Source: Candidatus Melainabacteria bacterium (GTDB taxonomy: Bacteria > Cyanobacteriota > Vampirovibrionia > Vampirovibrionales > JAJTHC01). Taken from it: a DNA stretch of 19,731 bases. Below, piece by piece: positions 5,928-13,130 of the stretch (its first letter is position 1; each line of letters opens with the position of its first letter). The stretch is from the NCBI GenBank assembly GCA_026389055.1, contig JAPLIO010000220.1, positions 1-19,731 of the forward strand, written 5' to 3'. A program made the translations under genes and the position numbers. Below the pieces are notes generated by a model, which saw only the letters and a list, made by a program, of their open reading frames with translations, did not search any database and was not told where the DNA came from.

Positions 5928-7385
5928 ATGAATGACTCACTTTTTGGTAAAGGTAAAAACCGAAGAAGCACCCATGAAGCCACGGTGCAACTACCTAAAG
6001 CTTCGGGTAATGCCAACGCCACTAACGCCATAACCGCAGAAGGCATCGAACTTTCCGCCCTTGATGGGTGGTTTCGCACCCTGCAACAACACTTAAAACA
6101 TGACCCTTACCCCAGTTTTGGCACCGTAGAACGCCTTGTGGGGCTTATGCTGGAGACCAAAGGCCCTAAAGCCAAATTGGGCGATGTTTGCTTAGTAGAA
6201 ACGCAATCTTCCAACACTCATCAAGCGGAAAAGCAATTTTTACCCACCGAAGTGGTTGGCTTTAGGGAAGGGCGTTTGTTGCTAATGCCTTTGGGTGAAA
6301 TGACCAGCCTCGGGCTAGGTTCACGGGTTTGGAATACGGGGAAATCGCTTCAAGTGAATGTGGGTGATGAATTACTGGGCAGAGTGTTAGATGGACTAGG
6401 TAACCCGATTGATGACCGCTTTCCGCTTTCAGGGTTTGAAACTGTTTCTGTAGCGGGGCAACCACCGCACCCCCTCGGTCGGCAGGAAATTAACGAACCT
6501 TTGCCGATGGGGATTAAATCTATCGACAGTTTTTTGACGTTGGGTAAAGGGCAAAGAGTCGGCATTTTTGCGGGTTCAGGCGTGGGAAAAAGTACCACGC
6601 TGGGCATGATTGCCAGAAATTCTGAAGCGGATATGAGCGTGATTGCCTTGATTGGCGAACGGGGACGTGAAGTTCGAGATTTTATGGAAAACGCCTTGGG
6701 CGAAGAAGGCTTAAAACGAAGCGTGGTAATTGTTGCCACGGCGGAACAACCTGCGTTGGTTAAAATCAAGGCGAGTTTAGTAGCCACCGCCATTGCGGAA
6801 CATTTCAGAGACCAAGGCAAGCAGGTTTTGCTGATGATGGATTCGCTCACTCGGGTTGCCATGGCGTTACGAGAAGTGGGCTTGGCGGTGGGCGAACCCC
6901 CTGCTACACGGGGGTATCCACCGAGTGTGTTTGCGTATATGCCTCGGTTGTTAGAACGGGCGGGCATGGGTGAAACAGGGGCGATTACAGGGCTTTACAC
7001 CGTGCTGGTTGAAGGCGATGACTTCAACGAACCCATTGCGGATTTGGTTCGGGGGTTGTTGGATGGACACATTATTTTAAGTAGGCAATTAGCCCAGCAA
7101 AACCACTTTCCAGCGGTGGATGTAGGGCAATCCGTCAGCCGATTGTTCTTGCAGTTGGCAAGCCCTGAACATAGAGAACAGGCGGGCATTTTACGAGATT
7201 TAATGACCACTTACCAAAAGAATGAGGATTTGCTAAGCGTGGGGGCTTACATTGCGGGCGGAAACCCGAAGTTGGATTTGGCGGTGCAACTGAAACCAGC
7301 GTTGGATGCGTTTTTGAAGCAATCGGTAGATGAAGCCTTTGCGTATGACGATACGCTAGCGTTGTTACAACAATTGGGCAGTTAA
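5928..7385 (+). CDS. fliI: FliI-type flagellar/type III export ATPase
   Basis: Hexameric ATPase of the flagellar export apparatus, acting at the cytoplasmic face of the membrane. It belongs to the F1-ATPase-beta-like fold. Walker A is GSGVGKST (216-223), followed by LIGERGREVRDF (241-252) and Walker B in LLMMDSLTR (Asp305). The block VGEPPATRGYPPSVFAYMPRLLERAG (321-346) is the FliI/SctN signature, and GAYIAGGNPKLD (439-450) fits the C-terminal domain. At 485 residues it is longer than the usual 430-460. The extra length is a polar N-terminal stretch of about 45 residues. AGGAAG at 5914-5919 lies 8 nt before ATG. No other flagellar gene is nearby, so the choice of FliI over a virulence SctN rests on general similarity. 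Its stop is 1 nt from the stop of the opposing tautomerase gene. Confidence 0.9.
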   Translation: MNDSLFGKGKNRRSTHEATVQLPKASGNANATNAITAEGIELSALDGWFRTLQQHLKHDPYPSFGTVERLVGLMLETKGPKAKLGDVCLVETQSSNTHQAEKQFLPTEVVGFREGRLLLMPLGEMTSLGLGSRVWNTGKSLQVNVGDELLGRVLDGLGNPIDDRFPLSGFETVSVAGQPPHPLGRQEINEPLPMGIKSIDSFLTLGKGQRVGIFAGSGVGKSTTLGMIARNSEADMSVIALIGERGREVRDFMENALGEEGLKRSVVIVATAEQPALVKIKASLVATAIAEHFRDQGKQVLLMMDSLTRVAMALREVGLAVGEPPATRGYPPSVFAYMPRLLERAGMGETGAITGLYTVLVEGDDFNEPIADLVRGLLDGHIILSRQLAQQNHFPAVDVGQSVSRLFLQLASPEHREQAGILRDLMTTYQKNEDLLSVGAYIAGGNPKLDLAVQLKPALDAFLKQSVDEAFAYDDTLALLQQLGS

Positions 7386-7386
7386 A

Positions 7387-7578
7387 CTACCCTTCAAATG
7401 GTTTGATTAGCTTACCGCCAACGGCGTAGTTTTCAGGGGGCATATCCACCACATGGATTTTTACCTTTTCTAGGGGCACATCAATGCTGGTGGCGATTGC
7501 TTGCGTTACTAGCTCTACCATTTGTTGCTTTTGTTGGTGGGTACGACCCGCTAAAATTTTAATTTCTACTAATGGCAT
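7387..7578 (-). CDS. 4-oxalocrotonate tautomerase-family protein
   Basis: The 63-residue protein starts MPLVEIKILAGR and has the 4-OT subunit length. Pro1 (after Met removal), the catalytic base, and Arg11 are present, as is the VGG turn near residue 54. The third catalytic residue of classical 4-OT, Arg39, is Lys here, and Phe50 is Tyr, so the true substrate may not be 2-hydroxymuconate. There are no aromatic degradation genes nearby. AAGGTG lies 8 nt before ATG. A TAGAAT -10 candidate sits at 7628-7633 on the minus strand. Its 3' end abuts fliI with one nucleotide between stops and an imperfect palindrome (7376-7392) over both. Confidence 0.88.
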   Translation of the reverse strand: MPLVEIKILAGRTHQQKQQMVELVTQAIATSIDVPLEKVKIHVVDMPPENYAVGGKLIKPFEG

Positions 7579-7637
7579 AAGTAAGACACCTTCTTTTTGA
7601 AAACGGTATTAGAACGAAACATATTTCATTCTACACC

Positions 7638-7680
7638 AAAAATGCCCCTGTTGATTGAACATCAACAAGGGCATTTTCTT
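7638..7680. terminator. Bidirectional-looking intrinsic terminator
   Basis: Arms 7643-7655 and 7661-7673 pair (TGCCC and TGTTGAT blocks) with one C-A mismatch and a 5-nt loop. The stem is flanked by an A-run at 7638-7642 and a T-run at 7674-7677. It lies 16 nt after the stop of the minus-strand 270-residue gene, for which the A-run gives the U-tract. Confidence 0.85.
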
Positions 7681-7695
7681 AAACTGCATTAACGC

Positions 7696-8508
7696 TTAGA
7701 CTGTTTCTGATTTGTTAGATTCTTCAAGTTCTGTAGATTTTGTAGACTCTTTAAATTCTTTAGGTTTTTCAACTTTATCCTTTTCTAAAGCACTGGAACG
7801 AGGGGACGCAGAAGTGAAAATTTTCGGAGAGTCCTTCATTGTAGAAATTTCAGAGAAAGGTCTTTCTACCCTATCGTTTCTGTTAGCCAACTTAGTTTCT
7901 AATTGCGAAATCTTATCTAAGATGTGAACGTTTGAGACCATATTCTGATTGTTTGGCTCTACAGTAGTTTTTTGAGATTGAGAGGCTAATAGGCTTACCA
8001 TCAACGGTAATAAATTAGCGGTGGAATCCGTCGTACTAGGTGTAGGTGCAACTGTAGGTAAACTAGCTCTAGGAGCGATTGTTCCGCCAGTCCCTAGCCC
8101 ACTACCTAAACCACCATAAGCAGACAATGAGGGGTCGACAGAAGATACTATTGCTGGTGTTGGTGCTACCGCTAACGGTTGTTGTAATGAACCACCAGTA
8201 TAATCTATACCTTGTGCTTGTATAGGAAAACCAGTAACTGGGGTCGTCGTCGGGCTATTAGCATAGAGGAGCGGGACTGTACCGCCTGTACTCATCGTGT
8301 TATTAGCAAACCCAGCAACTGTATTTGAAAACACAGGTAAACCTGATGTGCCACCCGTTAGGGTTCCTGCCATAGGATTTACACCGTTTAAGGTAGTACC
8401 AATTGTACGAGGTTGTACAAAGCTAGTAACACCACCCATCGCTGGGGCTAGTGCCGTTGTTTGGTAAGTGGGTACGGGCTTTAATACAGAATAATCATTA
8501 GCTATCAT
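7696..8508 (-). CDS. Thr/Gly/Pro-rich low-complexity protein with charged tail
   Basis: No family recognised. I choose the ATG at 8506-8508 (MIANDYSVLK) because GGAG lies about 9 nt upstream, giving 270 residues. The longer open frame adds a hydrophobic start without a ribosome site. Residues 1-165 are low complexity (Thr, Gly, Pro, Ala, Val), with GLGSGLGTGG near 137-146. A short hydrophobic patch follows (LLPLMVSLLAS, about 166-176). Residues 194-215 (VHILDKISQLETKLANRNDR) are a likely short coiled coil. The tail is rich in Lys, Glu and Ser. It has neither signal peptide nor clear transmembrane helix. It looks like a disordered scaffold or surface protein and shares the low-complexity style of the 324-residue protein on the other side of fliI. 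It ends at a strong terminator. Confidence 0.72.
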   Translation of the reverse strand: MIANDYSVLKPVPTYQTTALAPAMGGVTSFVQPRTIGTTLNGVNPMAGTLTGGTSGLPVFSNTVAGFANNTMSTGGTVPLLYANSPTTTPVTGFPIQAQGIDYTGGSLQQPLAVAPTPAIVSSVDPSLSAYGGLGSGLGTGGTIAPRASLPTVAPTPSTTDSTANLLPLMVSLLASQSQKTTVEPNNQNMVSNVHILDKISQLETKLANRNDRVERPFSEISTMKDSPKIFTSASPRSSALEKDKVEKPKEFKESTKSTELEESNKSETV

Positions 8509-8774
8509 AAAAAGAATCTCCAATAAAAGGGTGTGTATTGTGAAAAGGGAAATCAATTAAAAAAAGAAAGAAAATACCAAGAAGCACTAATAGAACCGTC
8601 ATCATCAATTTTATCAATGATGTTAAGTTCTTCTTGTAACTATATAAAAACAACTTTTAGAGCATCTTGTGCTAGTGCTTATGTTTTGAAGATAAACTGG
8701 GCTAAGCAAGAGGGAAGAGAAAGCCTTGTTTTGCTGGGTAAAAAACAACTTTACTTTCAATGAAATTGCCTTAA
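8509..8774. other. Intergenic region with a weak TPR-like open frame
   Basis: From 8509 to the hisD start is 332 nt without a confident gene. A plus-strand frame from 8533 to 8763 (GTG start, 76 codons) begins with GNQLKKERKYQEAL, which resembles the first helix of a TPR repeat. It then loses the pattern and becomes Ser/Cys-rich. It has no ribosome site, and the 5' leader of the minus-strand gene overlaps its beginning. It may be a decayed TPR fragment or chance. The end of the region holds the hisD promoter. Confidence 0.25.
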
Positions 8775-8783
8775 TGGTATAAT
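8775..8783 (+). promoter_or_regulatory. hisD: Extended -10 promoter for hisD
   Basis: TGGTATAAT is a perfect extended -10, with predicted start near 8790 and a leader of about 50 nt before the ATG at 8841. No convincing -35 is present. Confidence 0.6.
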
Positions 8784-8840
8784 CAATTCGTTAAAAATCA
8801 CCCTCTTTTTTCATCTTTATCTTTGATTGGTAACCTTATC

Positions 8841-10154
8841 ATGCAACCGATTATTCCTGTTTTAACCAATGCCGATGCTCAAGCGTTTGTAGCAGAACGG
8901 TGCAAAGCATCGCCTTTTTTAGATGCTTCTGAGGCTCAAAAAGCGTGCGAAAAAACAGTCGCCACCATCATCGCCGATGTTCGTACCCGTGGCGATGCCG
9001 TTCTTTATGAACTAGCCGCCCGTTTTAGCGATTCTTTACAAGCAGGGCAATCCATCAAAATTGATGCGGAAACGATTCATCAAGCCAGTAACCGAGTTTC
9101 ACCCGAAGCAAAATTAACGCTTCAAACCGTCGCTAAAAATATCGAAACCTTCGGGCAGTTGATGATAGATAGCTTGCCAAAAGCACCTCAAACGATGGCT
9201 CAACAAGGGTATGAAGCTAGTTTTTCCTTCAAGCCTGTGCAATCCGTAGCGTGCTATGTGCCTGCAGGTAGGTATCCGCTGGTTTCTTCTGCCTTGATGA
9301 CAGCCGTAACGGCGAAAACGGCGGGTGTTCCGTTTGTGGCAATTGCCTGTGCCAACCCTGCCGATGAAATTTTATACGTTGCCCAGTTGTTGGGTATTGA
9401 TGCGGTTTACAGGGTGGGTGGAGCCCAAGCCTTGGCTGCTTTTGCCTTCGGTACGCAACAAATTCCGCAGGTAGATATGATTGTTGGACCAGGCAATGCC
9501 TATGTCAATGAAGCAAAACGTCAACTACAAGGCACGGTGGGTATTGATATGTTAGCTGGCCCTAGCGAAGTGGTTGTTGTGGCAGATGAAACCGCAAACC
9601 CTGACTGGGTTGTGGCGGATTTGTTAGCTCAAGCCGAACATGACCCCGATGCTAGAGTTTATTTGCTAACCTCTTCTACCGCCTTGGCACAAGCCATTCA
9701 ACCCATTTTAGCCGAACGATTGGTGGCATTAAACTTGCCTACCTTCTTGGCGGAAAGCAGTTTAGCCCAAAGTGCCGTTTTAGTGTTTGAAAACGATAGT
9801 TCAGCCTGTATCAAAGCCGCTAACGCCCTAGCCCCTGAACATTTACAGTTACATGGCGATGGGTTTACCCAGCAGTTAGACCAATTTCTGCACTATGGGG
9901 CGGTATTTACCAGCCAACATACGACGGTGGCTCATGGTGATTATGTGGCGGGACCAAACCACACGTTACCCACAGGGCGAAGTGCCAGATTTTCAAGCGG
10001 GTTAAGCCCGTTGACGTTTCTACGAGTGCAGAATCAAGTTCGGGTTAGCCAGCCTAATGTTTACCTAAGCCAACATACGCAGGCTATGGCTGGGTTTGAA
10101 GGATTGATTGCCCATGGGTATTCCGCCAAAATCCGTACAGAAAGACTCGGTTAA
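8841..10154 (+). CDS. hisD: Histidinol dehydrogenase
   Basis: Catalyses the last two steps of histidine synthesis, oxidising histidinol to histidine with NAD+, and needs Zn2+. Counting from the ATG at 8841 (437 residues, normal length), the Zn ligands Gln264 and His267 (AQAEHDPDA), Asp367 (HGDYVAGPNH) and His425 (GLIAHGYSAK) are present. So is the catalytic pair Glu333-His334 (APEHLQLH). VPAGRYPLVSSALM (140-153) and VGPGNAYVNEAKR are the expected blocks. An upstream TTG at 8823 would add six residues, but neither start has a strong Shine-Dalgarno. ATG is preferred. No other his gene is in the window, so histidine genes are dispersed here. A strong terminator follows. Confidence 0.97.
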   Translation: MQPIIPVLTNADAQAFVAERCKASPFLDASEAQKACEKTVATIIADVRTRGDAVLYELAARFSDSLQAGQSIKIDAETIHQASNRVSPEAKLTLQTVAKNIETFGQLMIDSLPKAPQTMAQQGYEASFSFKPVQSVACYVPAGRYPLVSSALMTAVTAKTAGVPFVAIACANPADEILYVAQLLGIDAVYRVGGAQALAAFAFGTQQIPQVDMIVGPGNAYVNEAKRQLQGTVGIDMLAGPSEVVVVADETANPDWVVADLLAQAEHDPDARVYLLTSSTALAQAIQPILAERLVALNLPTFLAESSLAQSAVLVFENDSSACIKAANALAPEHLQLHGDGFTQQLDQFLHYGAVFTSQHTTVAHGDYVAGPNHTLPTGRSARFSSGLSPLTFLRVQNQVRVSQPNVYLSQHTQAMAGFEGLIAHGYSAKIRTERLG

Positions 10155-10170
10155 ATTTGAAAAAAGGGCG

Positions 10171-10210
10171 AATTGCAGCGATGGCTCACGCTTGGCAATT
10201 TTTCTTTTTT
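10171..10210 (+). terminator. Intrinsic terminator of hisD
   Basis: AATTGC-AGCG (10171-10180) pairs with CGCT (10189-10192) and GCAATT (10195-10200), with a 2-nt bulge and 8-nt loop. It is followed by a T-rich tract to 10210. It starts 17 nt after the hisD stop. Confidence 0.88.
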
Positions 10211-10234
10211 GACTATACTAATAAGCAGATAGTT

Positions 10235-10243
10235 TGATACGAT
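10235..10243 (+). promoter_or_regulatory. Candidate extended -10 promoter for the aspartase gene
   Basis: TGATACGAT resembles the fliI elements and lies 33 nt before the ATG cluster. A TTGACT occurs at 10209-10214, but 23 nt away, which is too far for a normal -35. TATACT at 10214-10219 is an alternative. Confidence 0.35.
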
Positions 10244-10276
10244 CCCTTGTTGTTGAATAGATTGGAACAACCAATC

Positions 10277-11746
10277 ATGATGATGATGCCTACCGCTACT
10301 GAAACCGCTACCCGTCAAGAAAAAGATTCTATCGGTATTCGGGAAGTACCCGCCGAAGCCTACTACGGCATTCAAGCCTTGCGTGGTAGCGAAAACTTCC
10401 CTATTACAGGCATTAAACCCGCCCAACAATATCCCGAAGCCATTTGGGCGTTTTCCCAAATTAAAAAAGCCGCCGCTTTCGTCAACACCCAACTTGGCGT
10501 GCTAGACCCCATCCACCCCGAAGAAAACACCCGCATTGGCGAAGCCCTCATGCAAGCGTGTGATGAATTAGAAGCAGGCAAGTTTAACGCCGAATTTATT
10601 GTCGATGTATACCAAGGTGGCACGGGCACTAGTAACCACATGAATTGCAACGAAATTTTAGCCAATCGTGCCAACGAAATCCTCGGTGGTAAAAAGGGAG
10701 ACTATAAACCTGTTCACCCTAACGACCACCCCAACTACGGGCAATCGACCAACGATGTTACACCAACGGTTTTACGGCTAACCTTCTTGAAAAAACACGC
10801 TCCCTTATTGGCTAGCGTTCGGCAATTGGAAGCAGCGTTTCGGGCGAAAGCCGTTGAATTTAAAGATGTGCTAATTTGCGGGCGTACCCACATGCAAGAC
10901 GCCGTTCCCTTAACGTTAGGGCAACAAATGGGTGCTTATGCCAATGCTTTAGCCGATGCCGCTGAAAAACTAGAGCAAGCATCCGTCAATTTGCATTACC
11001 TTGGCTTAGGGGCTTCCGCTTTAGGAACGGGCTTAAACACCCACAAAGAATACCGTACGAGAGTCATTGAAACCCTCAGCCAGTATACAGGGTTTGCCCT
11101 AAAACCCGCAAAAGACTACTTCCAGTTGACTTCCAGCTTTGGGCATTTCAGCGATTATTCCGCCGCCTTGCGTTCTGTCGCCATTGAGCTTGAAAAAATT
11201 GCTCATGATTTGAAGTTGTATTCTTCGGGTCCGAAAACCGCTATTGGCGAATTGATGTTGCCCCAGTTACAACCAGGGTCTTCCATTATGCCGGGGAAAG
11301 TGAACCCTGTGTTGCCTGAATTGATGGATCAGCTTTCTTATGCCGTGCAGGGTAATGATTTGACCATTTCGCTTTGTTGCCAAAATGGGCAATGGCAGTT
11401 GAACGTAATGATGCCCATGATTTTGATTAAAGTAACGGAATCTCAAACATGGTTGACCAACGGCTTGAAGCAATTTGCCGAACAGTGCGTGGTGGGTATT
11501 CAACCTAATATGGAATACATTGAACACCGTATGAATTATTCCACTATTTTGCTCACAGCATTGAACCCCTTTATTGGGTATGCTCACGCGGCTCAAATAG
11601 CAAAAGTGGTTTTGGCTGAAGGTAAAACCGTTCGGGAAGTGGCGTTGGCGATGGATATTACCGATATCTATGGCAAAAAGCTAGATAACGCCCGCTTAGA
11701 CGAGATTTTATCCGTTTCCGCCATGACTAGCCCGAATGTTGGGTAG
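10277..11746 (+). CDS. aspA: Aspartate ammonia-lyase (aspartase/fumarase superfamily)
   Basis: Probably deaminates aspartate to fumarate and ammonia in the cytoplasm. From the first of four tandem ATGs (10277-10288) it has 489 residues. Superfamily blocks are GQSTNDVTPT (155-164), GRTHMQDAVPLTLGQ (202-216) and the signature GSSIMPGKVNP (334-344). DSIGIREVPAEAYYG (17-31), TGLNTHKEY (251-259) and LNPFIGYAHAAQIAK (429-443) are nearer to aspartase than to class II fumarase, though THMQD is fumarase-like. Fumarase cannot be fully excluded. A TTG at 10247 opens the frame further upstream but has no support; only a weak GGA (10264-10266) precedes the ATGs. The stop directly abuts the stop of the opposing gene, with zero nt between. 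Confidence 0.85.
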   Translation: MMMMPTATETATRQEKDSIGIREVPAEAYYGIQALRGSENFPITGIKPAQQYPEAIWAFSQIKKAAAFVNTQLGVLDPIHPEENTRIGEALMQACDELEAGKFNAEFIVDVYQGGTGTSNHMNCNEILANRANEILGGKKGDYKPVHPNDHPNYGQSTNDVTPTVLRLTFLKKHAPLLASVRQLEAAFRAKAVEFKDVLICGRTHMQDAVPLTLGQQMGAYANALADAAEKLEQASVNLHYLGLGASALGTGLNTHKEYRTRVIETLSQYTGFALKPAKDYFQLTSSFGHFSDYSAALRSVAIELEKIAHDLKLYSSGPKTAIGELMLPQLQPGSSIMPGKVNPVLPELMDQLSYAVQGNDLTISLCCQNGQWQLNVMMPMILIKVTESQTWLTNGLKQFAEQCVVGIQPNMEYIEHRMNYSTILLTALNPFIGYAHAAQIAKVVLAEGKTVREVALAMDITDIYGKKLDNARLDEILSVSAMTSPNVG

Positions 11747-11757
11747 TTAATCCAACA
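11737..11757. repeat. Small inverted repeat over two abutting stop codons
   Basis: TGTTGG (11737-11742) and CCAACA (11752-11757) form a 6-bp stem. Its 9-nt loop holds both the plus-strand TAG and the minus-strand TAA. There is no T-run, so it is not a standard terminator. It is the only structure I see at this gene junction. Confidence 0.4.
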
Positions 11758-13015
11758 AATGTTGATTGACTGGAGCAATTTGGGCTGAATCGCAAGCAAT
11801 ATACCTGTTAGGGCATCGTTTGCAAGCTTCAAACCCAACAGGGGCAACCAATTCGCCAGTCGTTTCATCTTGAAATGCCAAGGCTTCAGGAGCATGAACC
11901 GCCCGAAGTTGCTTAAAATGGGTATTTTGCCAAAAATCACCTCGCCAAACGGGGTGCCATTCTGCTAAAGAACCCACCTGCCACCTTGGGCATCCGCTAG
12001 CCTGAAACCCTAAATTCACACTAACCGTATGTAACGGAAACGTGCAAGACGATAAAAGGGGGGGCGTTTCTTCCGCTTCCAGCGGTGTTTCTTGGGCTAC
12101 TTCTGAAAATCCTTCCGAAGGATCTTCCCAAATGGTGGGCCAAGTAATAGCGACTCGATAATCTTCCGCTGGGAAGGTGTTAAAGTAAGCCAAAGCGTCT
12201 TGGTTGTCGTTTGTAATGGCTTCAAACCAAACCGAAGCCTCATCTTTTAACGGTTTAAACCAAGCGGTAGCTGGCAGTTTGTTACTAAAATGAACGGCAT
12301 CCACCCCTAATTGTTCTGCTTGTTTCAACATTTCAGGTACATCTTTTTGATACTGATAATTATTGAGCACATAAGAAACCGAAATACAGGCAATGCGTGC
12401 CTTTCGCCCCAACTGTTTTCGCTGCGTTATATACCGATAAACCGTTTCCTGCAAGGCAATAAATTCACCCGTGGTTTTACCTGTTAATGCTTTGTAAGTG
12501 CTTAATTGGTATCCTTCCAAGTGAATGCGTAATTCATCTAACGGGCTTTTTAATAAAGCAATCCCCGAAGAAGAGTCTAACGCACTACCCGAGGTACAAA
12601 CCAAGACGGAGACCGACGGAAAAAATTGCTTCAATTGGCAAATAATCGCTGGCAAGTCAGGAATAAGCAATAAGGCATCCGTATCCGTTTCTTCGACGAA
12701 TTCAACCCGCTCTATGCTAGGTAATTGGGTTAATAAATAGCTCATAGAATCCCAATTGAAGGGTTTATATTCTCCCATGGCATCTATACAAATCCGCAAG
12801 CAAGTCGCTTCAGGGGTGGTGTATTCGCTTGATAAGCCGACTTCTTGTGCAGCACCCTTCATCCAATGGTGGAATTTTTCGGTCAGGGGTTTTTTTGTTT
12901 GAGAAACGGGTACTGGAGGACGAGACAGCCCGATATCCACAGTCGTTTTTGGGTTATTTGGGGTAACCGTTTGATTGTTAGTGTTTAAGAACCAAGAAAA
13001 TACGGATGGGGTCAT
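11747..13015 (-). CDS. Degenerate radical SAM/SPASM-like protein
   Basis: I infer a radical SAM relative from fold-level pattern. The first-cluster region reads CLRICIDA (72-79), aligning with CxxxCxxC but with Ala79 in place of the third cysteine. The glycine-rich GGEP segment is replaced by VEETDTDALL (107-116). The later landmarks remain: VLVCTSGSALD (137-147, cf. TNG), LDELRIHLEGYQLSTYKALTG (159-179, cf. SLDG) and LGVDAVHFSN (236-245). The C-terminal part looks like a SPASM domain: Cys324, Cys342, a WQNTHFKQLR segment (362-371), then Cys398, Cys401 and Cys408. Residues 1-65 are a polar, Pro/Thr-rich extension. AAAGG lies about 11 nt before the ATG. It probably does not perform classical radical chemistry. 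An auxiliary-cluster or binding role is possible. Family assignment is from memory of patterns. Confidence 0.6.
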   Translation of the reverse strand: MTPSVFSWFLNTNNQTVTPNNPKTTVDIGLSRPPVPVSQTKKPLTEKFHHWMKGAAQEVGLSSEYTTPEATCLRICIDAMGEYKPFNWDSMSYLLTQLPSIERVEFVEETDTDALLLIPDLPAIICQLKQFFPSVSVLVCTSGSALDSSSGIALLKSPLDELRIHLEGYQLSTYKALTGKTTGEFIALQETVYRYITQRKQLGRKARIACISVSYVLNNYQYQKDVPEMLKQAEQLGVDAVHFSNKLPATAWFKPLKDEASVWFEAITNDNQDALAYFNTFPAEDYRVAITWPTIWEDPSEGFSEVAQETPLEAEETPPLLSSCTFPLHTVSVNLGFQASGCPRWQVGSLAEWHPVWRGDFWQNTHFKQLRAVHAPEALAFQDETTGELVAPVGFEACKRCPNRYIACDSAQIAPVNQHLLD

Positions 13016-13086
13016 AAAGTCGAAAGCCTTTGCTAACGTTACAATGAAAAATGCGTGTTAAGTAGTAGTATAAAAAAAATCGCACC

Positions 13087-13114
13087 AAAAGAAGCCCCCC
13101 AAATAGGGGAGCTT
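13087..13114 (-). terminator. Intrinsic terminator of kdsB
   Basis: On the minus strand AAGCTCCCC (13106-13114) pairs with GGGGGGCTT (13092-13100) around a 5-nt loop, with one T-G pair, then CTTTT. It lies 17 nt after the kdsB stop and separates this operon from the downstream radical SAM-like gene. Confidence 0.85.
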
Positions 13115-13130
13115 TCCATTATAAGTCAAT

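Noticed and set aside
6350..6967. 205-codon minus-strand frame opposite fliI
   Set aside because: It lies wholly inside the fliI coding region, has Ser/Pro/Thr-rich shadow composition and no ribosome site or family motif.
8509..8556. 16-residue hydrophobic extension (MISLFTIHTLLLEILF) of the 270-residue protein, which could look like a signal peptide
   Set aside because: The ATG at 8508 has GGAG at proper spacing, whereas the upstream start has none. The GGAG itself is read as codons in the extension.
11267..11596. 109-codon minus-strand frame inside the aspartase gene
   Set aside because: Shadow of a conserved enzyme; no start signal and no recognisable domain.
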